A stretch of DNA of 64,000 nucleotides from Chiridota heheva (Eukaryota > Echinodermata > Holothuroidea > Apodida > Chiridotidae): the NCBI GenBank assembly GCA_020152595.1, contig JAIGNY010001849.1:181501-245500 (forward strand). Direction: 5' to 3'. Position numbers and translations under genes: made by a program. Shown here one piece after another: positions 56,969 to 64,000 of this stretch. The stretch's first letter is position 1, and each line of letters starts with the position of its first letter. A model generated the notes under the pieces. It made no database searches. It was not told where the DNA came from and saw nothing but the letters and a program-made list of their open reading frames with translations.

Positions 56969-57500
56969 TTAACCCTTACTCTCCCAGCGTCACGGTGACG
57001 GTGACGCTTACGATCCCTTTTCCAAAAAAATATTTGAGTACCTTCCCAAAATCCTATAGAGCTGCAAATAAGTTCATTCAAACCAGATTGAACAGATCTG
57101 TCATAATATGGTTATTTTGTTAGGGGGTTAGATTAAAAAAATTTGAGTAAAATCGTTACAAAAAAGTGCATTTTTTAAAAAAACGTTTAAAAAAAAAAAA
57201 AAAGAAGATTACGACGAATGTCATACATGAATATTTTTTCAATTCTTTTTTTTCCGGTAAAGTATAAAGATAGTTTGAATTGTTGGTTGCTACACGATTT
57301 TTACTTGTACTTGATCAATGTTTGTGTTTTTTTTAAGAAAATATTTTTGACCTTTTTTTATCAAAAAAATCATAAAAACCGGCCCAAATATTGTATTGGA
57401 ATTTTTAAAATTTCTACGGGTGGAGGAGAAATAGATCGTTCAGACGAACTATTACAATAACAGATGCACCCCCTCTACTTGCCTAAAAGGTCTCTGATGA

Positions 57501-57508
57501 TGACGTCA
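57501..57508 (+). promoter_or_regulatory. CRE-like palindrome upstream of the element's ORF
   Basis: A perfect TGACGTCA lies 54 bp before the ATG at 57562, inside the piggyBac-type element. A promoter role is inferred from position only. Confidence 0.35.
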
Positions 57509-57561
57509 ATTCGCGTCTTTTTTTCTTCTTTTTATTTTCTTTGCACATTCGATACAACAAA

Positions 57562-57744
57562 ATGGCGAGATACAACGTTGAACGTGCCTTTCAACTCCTA
57601 TGTTTTCTTCAGAATAATGATGATTCAGAGGGGTCGGAAGGTACTTCTGATGAAGAAGATGTACCAGAATTCGACCAGATTAAGGAAGAGGAGAATATAG
57701 AGCCTGCTGAGATGGATAGCGATCTGTTCCAAATTACGGAGTTG
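57562..57744 (+). CDS. First coding exon of a piggyBac-like N-terminus
   Basis: ATG at 57562 in the context 'caaaATGG'. 61 codons precede a strong donor (GTGAGT at 57745), ending in phase 0. The product starts MARYNVERAFQLLCFLQNND and is then acidic (DSEGSEGTSDEEDVPEFD, EMDSDLFQITEL). A short hydrophobic N-terminal helix followed by a Ser/Asp/Glu-rich stretch is the usual N-terminal layout of piggyBac transposases. No catalytic domain follows in reach. The next plausible exon keeps the frame. Confidence 0.5.
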
Positions 57745-58375
57745 GTGAGTGTTTTCTTTCAAAAATAGCGAAAGTACTACATTGTAAATGTGTAGTAATA
57801 GAATAAGGCTTATAGAATTCTAATGATAAATTAGGGATTTTTTTGCTTGTTACGATAAACAAGTAAAAGGGACACTAAAATCACATATAAAAAAAGGATT
57901 TAGGTCCTTTCTATAATAGCCCAGATGAAACAAATGAAAGCTGAACCCCAATAATAACATTTCTAAATGGACTGAAATATATGTATTTCCCAATGGCAAA
58001 ATTGTAAATTTAGGCCTACTGAAGTATGTGTATTCCCAATTTCACAAAATCCAAGTTCCATTATTTCAGGGGCCAAATCAAAATTTTATGGGGGAAAGTG
58101 GAGTAGGGGTCCCATGTTAGGGCAAAATACACATGTTGGGGGTGCCCCAGGCCCATTTAGAGGAAAATGCTTGTATATAGGCCTAGTACCAGTACATTAT
58201 TTTGCTGCCCCATTTTTTGGAACCATGATCCTTTTCCCCTCCCCCTGGTTATGCCACTGTTGTGGTGATGACTAGATTGATAAAACAAACATTTTGGACC
58301 CCTGTATGTACCCCCGGGCTTCCCAGCTGTAAAAGTCTGTCCCCACGGTTACCACAAAATTGTGGGGCAGGTTGG

Positions 58376-58510
58376 AAACCACAATAGCATAATATGCGAT
58401 AACATGTTATGCGTATGCTTGAAGAGGACAAGCCGCCCACAACTAGAAACCACAATAAGATGTTATGCGATAACATGTTATGCGTATGCTTGAAGAGGAC
58501 GAGCCGCCCG
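58376..58510. repeat. ~71-bp tandem duplication inside the piggyBac element
   Basis: 'gcgataacatgttatgcg' and 'tatgcttgaagaggac' plus 'agccgcccrc' occur twice. The palindromic ATAACATGTTAT is in each copy. Confidence 0.9.
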
Positions 58511-58588
58511 CTACTTCCCAACCCAAGAGGAAGAGGGACAGACCGTTGAAGATGAGCCCAGGCCCCTTTTCCAGGCCTTCTGCTGCAG

Positions 58589-58794
58589 TCTCGCCACCAT
58601 CACCACTCAACTGCAGCGGAAAAAGCTGCCTTCAAAACCAGGGAGGAAGAGCGGAACGCTCGGCTGCAGGAGGTACAACGGTCAAAGGTCATCCCTGCAG
58701 CCGATAAAGACTATCATCTGTGGGAAGTACTGGTGGAGAGTGACCGGGATCAACACGAGGTCTTCGGTAACTGGTTATGGGAGACCAAACTAAA
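58589..58794 (+). CDS. Possible second exon inside the piggyBac element
   Basis: From acceptor 'ccaggccttctgctgcag' to donor GTAAGT at 58795. The frame joined from 57744 is open for 68 codons: SRHHHHSTAAEKAAFKTREE, ERNARLQEVQRSKVIPAADK, then DYHLWEVLVESDRDQHEVFG and NWLWETKL. It contains several Trp residues and charged helices but no family I recognise. Joining to a third acceptor at 58853 ends at a stop after a few codons, giving a product of about 133 residues. A competing frame (58480-58707, MRMLEEDEPPATSQPKRKRD) overlaps it, so a frameshift in an older single exon is an alternative. Confidence 0.4.
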
Positions 58795-59620
58795 GTAAGT
58801 TGAATGAATATAGTTGCAATTTTTTTTTTTTTTTTTTGAATTCTATTTGCAGCAACAAGGTATAGCCGAAGACTTTACAAATTTGGACCTTTTCGGCAAA
58901 TATTTCTTATGAATTCCATGTGGAATGAACAGAAGTAAGTATCTAATAGATAATCAGCATAGTCTTTCAACATAAAAGTAGCTGTGAAGCTTGTAATGGC
59001 TGAAATTGGGTCAGAAATAATCAAAAAACAGTTTCGTGCATAATAAATGAGGTAAATGACCTAATTTGCATATTATTTGCATAATTTCTTATTTTATTTT
59101 TTGCAAATGATGATGTAAACATCTTGTTTTTCTGCATTCTATTAGTTTTGGACATCATAGAAGGGGAAAATGCAATATTTTGGAAAATTTAGTGCCATAC
59201 ACTATTAGATAGATTATTCACAGGATCGGGGGATAATTTTTAGGTCAAAATGTACCAAATTTTTCATATTTGCATCATTTTTTTCTTCTGATTCCTAAAA
59301 ATCCATGAATAGTATCAAATGAAAGGTCTTTCCAAGGACGATTCAGAAATTCTATCCATATTTTTTTGCTATGTAGCCACAAGGCACAAGCGTGTCATAA
59401 AGATAGAATGTTTGGAGACCTTATATGCTAATTTAATAACCTAATTTGCATATTTGAATTCGGAAATATGCTCATATTTGGAAAGTTCAACATATTAGCT
59501 TTCATAAAAGTCGAACTTGTTTTGGTACAAATGGAACAGAAAGTGCTGAAAAAATCCTCTTTCCAAAAATTTCAGAAATAGCTTATTCTATTTTTAAAAC
59601 CTTGGGAGAGTAAGTGTTAA

Positions 59621-59824
59621 ACAGTGGCATAGGTAAGCATTGTTCATATTTACGCCTATATCTTAAGGTGATTTTTTGTATCTTAGTGTAATTTTACGAC
59701 TTCAAAAGACAAGTTTTGTTTTGTTACTTTGCCCTCCTCCATGTGTCCACGTAAGATACCATGGAGACAGGTTTTCCTGAAGCATTGTGTGCCAATTTGC
59801 TGTTATATACTTGTTTGTTTATCA
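59621..59824. other. Short unique stretch
   Basis: No feature recognised. Confidence 0.4.
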
Positions 59825-60082
59825 CATCAAGGGTGTAGGTCAATTGTTTTAAGTGGGGGGATGAATTTTGTGGAAGGAATAGTTTGTCGCGTTAGTGGCA
59901 ATGTGAGGGCTAAGCACTCACCGATAGGCATGGGGTCCAGGGTCCTGAATAAGGGCCCCTGGTGGGGTCCAGGGAAGCCCCGTGAAGCCCCAGTGGAGGC
60001 TCCTAAAATATTTAATATTTTAGGGCTAAAATTGGCCCCAAAATAACATCAAAAATGCTTAGGGTCCAAACACATTTACCTT
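59825..60082. repeat. Dispersed 'gggcccctggtgg' family, copy at 59.8 kb
   Basis: Collinear with 37200-37485, including 'aatatttaatatt' and 'ccaaacacatttac'. It lies about 200 bp outside the piggyBac element. Confidence 0.75.
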
Positions 60083-60269
60083 AAAAGCCGTAGAAAGCAG
60101 TAGTAGGCCGTACTCTTAGGGTAAAATTCGAGTCCAAAATAATTAAAAGTCATTTTTCAATAACAAACAGGTTTATTGAACTTTAGCTTTCAAATGCGAA
60201 ATAAATAATCCTTTCAATTTTCTTTGAGAAATCAATCAAGTTTATATACACATGTAAATCTAACCAGCT

Positions 60270-60372
60270 TTGTGCCATTATGTTTAAGAACTTGTCCCCC
60301 CCTTCCCCCCCCACTGTGCCATTATAATGTTTAAGAACTTGTCCCCTCCCATAACCCCCCCCCCCTCCACAC
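60270..60372. repeat. ~52-bp C-rich duplication, 2 copies
   Basis: 'tgtgccattat' plus 'gtttaagaacttgtcccc' occurs twice, each followed by a C run. A CA run follows at 60367-60380. Confidence 0.88.
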
Positions 60373-60382
60373 ACACACACGC

Positions 60383-60938
60383 CTCTCCTTGGTGGCCCGG
60401 GTAAAATATAACGGGTCATTGTGGTGATGAGCAAGTGCATCACTTGTCATAGAAATTAACTGCATCTTGTATCATTGCATGAAACACAAGAGCCCTTGAA
60501 ATGTATCGTTAGTTTAGGGTCACATCAAGAAACTTTGTAAATCGGGAATTTACAAAGTTGTATCATGTGACATTAGTCAGGATAACTATCATATTGTGGT
60601 AATTGAGATGAAAGTATATATTTTCTTGATTTATGGTGTTTTGTGATATACTGTAATCATCATTCCCAATTTCTCAATCAAATAACAGAACTGGCAAAAA
60701 ACATTTATTTTAGTAATGGAAAATTTGTGGCGGTATCATGGGCAAAAGTGGGGCCATAATTGTACATACCATTCCCCCTGTGATGCAGGAGGGGGGATAC
60801 ATACCCCCATCACCCCGGGATCTACGCCCTTGGTCATAGATAAATATAGTGTATGTGTTTTTATCCACCAATTGAGAAGTTCAAACTCTTGTTTCCATCA
60901 GTAGTTGAAAGTTAATCGGAGATACCCCTTTCAGATAC
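60383..60938. other. Unique stretch, no gene seen
   Basis: No exon or element recognised. Confidence 0.4.
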
Positions 60939-61080
60939 CCCTTGAGGGCAAGGTACGGCATCCTCCAAGAATACCATGACCATCCCACCAAGGAAGTACC
61001 CCTTCCCCTGATCCGGGCAAGGTATGGCATCCTCCAAGAATACCATGACCATCTTACCAGGAAAGTAACCCTTCCCCTGT
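60939..61080. repeat. ~70-bp tandem duplication, 2 copies
   Basis: 'gggcaaggtacggcatcctc' and 'gggcaaggtatggcatcctc' head the copies. Both continue 'caagaataccatgaccatc' and end 'ccttcccctg'. Confidence 0.92.
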
Positions 61081-61260
61081 TCCCAACCACCACATTTTTT
61101 CGGTCAATGAGGATGTCCATGCATCTTACATGTCCCTAAAAACTACTGTAGCTTCTAGTACATGCTGAATGCACAATTTATTTGCTTTGCTGGAAACTGA
61201 ACAAGACTTTTCTCCAAATTGGTGACATATTTCATTCCAATTGACATTTTCTTTCCCAGA

Positions 61261-61360
61261 ACTCATACAAATACGGGTACAACTTCAGAAGAACTCTCTT
61301 GACAGTTTTATGTTCAGGAGCAATCTAAATTGTTTTCATGATATGTACTTGCCGAAAGGT
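61261..61360 (+). CDS. Weak exon candidate, plus strand
   Basis: A good acceptor ('ttgacattttctttcccag') precedes an open frame LIQIRVQLQKNSLDSFMFRS followed by NLNCFHDMYLPK. The donor GTAAAT follows 'ccgaaag'. No domain is recognised, and no partner exon was found. This may be chance. Confidence 0.2.
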
Positions 61361-61723
61361 AAATGGACAACTGGCAAACTGGAATTGTGTGCTCTTATTG
61401 ATGACAATTCCAGTACCTACCTTTGGTAGCCGTATTATAGCACACCATACTATAGCACATCATATTACACAAATCCCAATCTGCTGTACAATAAGATGAT
61501 ACACTGTAATTGATGTAAATGGGGTGTAACACAACTTCATGTTTATGGAAGGAAAAGTTTAAAGGAGACATAAAGTCTGATACAATCATTATTTAATATG
61601 ATAGAGGATAAAAATCTTAACCAACTGCCAACAAGAGCAAGTCAAAATCGTATTCCTATCACAAGTTATGCATGTTTGAATTCAACACATGGGGGCTGCC
61701 ATTTTGTTCAATTCTGTATTGAC
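61361..61723. other. Unique stretch, no gene seen
   Basis: A short duplication 'tatagcacaccata..tatagcacatcatatt' at 61435-61465. No exon supported. Confidence 0.4.
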
Positions 61724-61786
61724 ATATTGTGCATGATGACATAATATTGTGCATGATGACATAATATTGTGCATGATGACATAATT
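61724..61786. repeat. 20-bp repeat, 3 copies
   Basis: 'attgtgcatgatgacataat' is present three times without change. Confidence 0.95.
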
Positions 61787-62579
61787 TACCCAATAGGGAC
61801 ATAAGGATTACAATGTATTTTATTATAAATTTGTTTGCAGTTTTTATTCCAAAAAAATTTGACACAAAAGTTTTAACAGCATGTTTTAATAATTTCATGT
61901 GTACACTAAAAACTTTTTGACCCTTACAAAAGAAAAACAATTTTTCATGAGCTAGAAAACTTGAGGTAGATTATAAAGAAATAAAGAGCATTCCAACATC
62001 CTGCTGGGCTGATGACATCCTATTCTGCATGCTTTGAAATCAAAATGGCAGCTCCCATGGTACTATTAAGTAGTAGCATTAAAGTTTTTAATTAAATACA
62101 AAAAATGTGTGAGATTGCAAACTTGGTCAGAAAATTTATTATTTTCAATTCTAGCTTATGAAATAAGGATTATGTCAGACTTTATGTCTCATTTAAGCAA
62201 TTCCCAATCTCTATCATATGTCAAATGATTGTTTTATCATTGATATATGGTGATAGCAGGGCCGCAATTCCTGGGAGACCGGAAGGGGTCAGACCCATTG
62301 TACATTTTCTTCCTTTTCTGATAAAGAGGGGGGGGGTTGAGTTGATGGAATGTATATAGGAATTTTATCAGTCTGGCTCATATGCACCAAACATTGCATG
62401 AAAGATTGCAAAATTAAAAATTAAAAAGCTGTCAAATGGACCATTTTCCATTGAAAGTTTTTTTATTTTCAAGCATTATTTTTGCAAATATGCAAATTTA
62501 TCTTTCATTAATAGAAACCTCCAATTTCTTATTCAAATTTATTGTTTATTAATTCTCTAATGACAAAGATCTTTTAATT
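61787..62579. other. Unique AT-rich stretch, no gene seen
   Basis: No exon or element recognised. Confidence 0.4.
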
Positions 62580-62874
62580 CATCAAAGCCCCACCCCAATC
62601 ACCATTTACATGGACAGAGAAATGAGCAAAGCCCCACCTCAATCACCATTTACATGAACAGAGAAACGAGCAAAGCCCCACCCAAATCACCATTTACATG
62701 GACAGAGAAATGAGCAAAGCCCCACCCCAATCACCATTTACATGGACAGAGAAACGAGCAAAGCCCCACTCCAATCACCATTTACATGGACAGAGAAACG
62801 AGCAAAGCCCCACCCCAATCACCATTTACATGGACAGAGAAATGAGCAAAACCCACCCAAATCACCATTTAAAT
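62580..62874. repeat. 44-bp minisatellite, left segment
   Basis: The unit is 'gcaaagccccaccccaatca' plus 'ccatttacatggacagagaa' plus 'atga'. About 6-7 copies occur up to the insertion of the ~260-bp element. Confidence 0.95.
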
Positions 62875-63130
62875 CATGACTTGTCCTTCTCCTTAAAAAT
62901 TTGTTCCAGCAAATCATAACCACAAACTTACTGTGGCAAATAGTGAGACCACTTTATCTTAATTAAAATAACCACACAATATTGACTTTATCCATTGCTA
63001 ATATGATACTCAGCACCAACTTCCACAACAACTAAGGTTTTCAGAATAAAGAAAATAAAGAGGAAAAATCACCTAGTTATTTCAGGTCGGGTCTGACTGT
63101 TTGAAACTTTAAGGAGCAGAACAACTAATG
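62875..63130. mobile_element. ~260-bp dispersed element, copy 2, interrupting the 44-bp array
   Basis: Collinear with 11551-11815 from 'catgacttgtcc' to 'acaactaatg', with small deletions (for example near 63070). The array stops at 'atcaccatttaaat' and resumes at 'tggacagagaaac', so the borders of the element are exact here. No target-site duplication is visible. Confidence 0.75.
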
Positions 63131-64000
63131 TGGACAGAGAAACAAGCAATGCCTCACCCCAATCACCATTTACATGGACAGAGAAATGAGCAAAGCCCCA
63201 CCCCAATCACCATTTACATGGACAGAGAAACGAGCAAAGCCCCACCTCAATCACCATTTACATGGACAGAGAAATAAACAAAGCCCCACCCCAATCACCA
63301 TTTTCATGGACAAAGAAATGATCAAAGCCCCACCCCAATCACCATTTACATGGACAGAGAAACGAGCAAAGCCCCACCCCAATCACCATTTTCATGGACA
63401 AAGAAATGAGCAAAGCCCCACCCCAATCACCATTTTCATGGACAAAGAAATGAGCAAAGCCCCACCCCAATCACCATTTTCATGGACAAAGAAATGAGCA
63501 AAGCCCCACCCCAATCACCATTTACATGGACAGAGAAACGAGCAAAGCCCCACCCCAATCACCATTTTCATGGACAAAGAAATGAGCAAAGCCTCACCCC
63601 AATCACCATTTACATAGACAGAAATGAGCAAAGCCCCACCCCAATCACCATTTACATGGACAGAGAAACGAGCAAAGCCCCACCCAAATCACCATTTACA
63701 TAGACAGAAATGAGCAAAGTCTCACCCCTATCACCATTTACATGGACAGAGAAATGAGCAAAGCCCCACCCAAATCACCATTTAAATAGACAGAAATGAG
63801 CAAAGCCTCACCCCAATCACCATTTACATAGACAGAGAAATGAGCAAAGCCCCACCCCAATCACCATTTACATGGACAGAGAAACAAGCAAAGCCCCACC
63901 AAAATCACCATTTACATAGACAGAGAAATGAGCAAAGCCCCACCCAAATCACCATTTACATGGACAGGGAAATGAGCAAAGCCCCACCAAAATCACCATT
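63131..64000. repeat. 44-bp minisatellite, right segment, continues past the window
   Basis: About 20 copies of the same unit. Sub-variants 'ttttcatggacaaagaaatg' cluster at 63300-63590, and 'atttacatagacagaaatg' (short unit) appears from 63600. This shows local block duplication. The array runs off the right end. Confidence 0.95.

Larger units (their letters stand above)
56969..59620. mobile_element. piggyBac-type DNA transposon, 2644 bp plus TTAA target duplications
   Basis: TTAA occurs at 56969-56972 and 59617-59620. The 5' end reads CCCTTACTCTCCCAGCG and the reverse complement of the 3' end reads CACTTACTCTCCCAAGG, a terminal inverted repeat of about 14 bases with one mismatch at position 2. 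Duplicated TTAA and C-rich short ends are the hallmarks of the piggyBac superfamily. Inside are the sub-terminal repeats GGTGACGGTGACGC (5') and repeated 'cctaatttgcatat' (3' half). No ~1.5-kb DDE transposase frame was found, so the copy is non-autonomous or internally deleted. The host junctions are otherwise unremarkable. Confidence 0.85.

Noticed and set aside
58480..58707. Pro/Ser-rich ORF starting MRMLEEDEPPATSQ as the main piggyBac ORF
   Set aside because: It has no donor that keeps the frame and competes with a frame that joins in phase to the first exon. It is kept only as an alternative.

Overview
This is AT-rich, intron- and repeat-dominated nuclear DNA of a multicellular animal, most likely a marine invertebrate. 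An echinoderm or hemichordate type genome fits best, but the sequence alone does not fix the phylum. The reasons are GT-AG bounded short exons, a tRNA-headed SINE, a decayed CR1/L2-like LINE, a piggyBac-type DNA transposon with TTAA target sites, and an extraordinary number of unrelated minisatellites. There are no bacterial operons, rRNA genes, functional tRNA genes or CRISPR arrays. Nearly all long open frames are by-products of tandem repeats.

Genes. The best host-gene signal is on the minus strand. Exons at 25348-25441, 16438-16740 and 14545-14634 (ending in a stop) join without breaking frame. Their C-terminal coiled coil aligns without gaps, from memory, to the leucine zipper of PAWR/Par-4. 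A further well-bounded minus-strand exon at 56676-56752 has no recognised identity; it may be an upstream exon of the same gene or belong to another. If it is the same gene, the window is mostly its introns. Low-confidence exon candidates lie at 24016-24092 (-) and 61261-61360 (+).

Mobile elements. A 2644-bp piggyBac-type element (56973-59616) has TTAA on both sides, matched ends, a CRE-like site and a short spliced ORF, but no DDE catalytic domain was found. A tRNA-derived SINE (about 17700-17992, -) has readable A and B boxes. Related SINE pieces lie at 4842-4991 and 43187-43345. A 5'-truncated, frameshifted CR1/L2-like LINE spans 31500-32945. A roughly 1-kb repeat family built of ~300-bp subunits with a GGGCGGGGCTTAA-like motif occurs four times (1.06-2.1, 3.87-4.48, 30.2-31.24 and 49.4-50.35 kb). 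A ~260-bp element occurs at 11551-11815 and 62875-63130. A second dispersed family ('gggcccctggtggggtcc') is at 37.2-37.5 and 59.8-60.1 kb, with fragments at 29.9 and 33.0 kb.

Tandem repeats, left to right (unit in bp): 28 (0 kb), 28 (0.4), 28 (2.7-3.6), 83 (4.5), 57 (5.3-6.2), 22 (12.2), ~31 (14.2), ~15 (14.7-16.1, three blocks), 36 (16.8), 5 (17.3), 42 (19.2-22.0), ~120 and 17 (24.8-25.3), 22 (25.85), 22 (26.9), ~20 (28.8), 4 (31.3), ~38 (34.2), 39 (40.1), 21 (40.7), ~43 (43.4), irregular A-rich (45.0-46.3), 24 (46.8-48.1), 17-18 (48.6), ~37 (50.5), 27/30 (51.05-51.8), ~20 (53.3-54.0), 34 (55.55-56.2), 70 (60.9), 20 (61.7) and 44 (62.6-64.0, running off the window). The region 6.3-13.6 kb is comparatively free of long arrays and lies downstream of the PAWR-like stop codon. 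I found no clear evidence of a new multi-gene system. The most unusual content is the minisatellite density, the traceable origins of some arrays, and the piggyBac element with a spliced non-transposase ORF.
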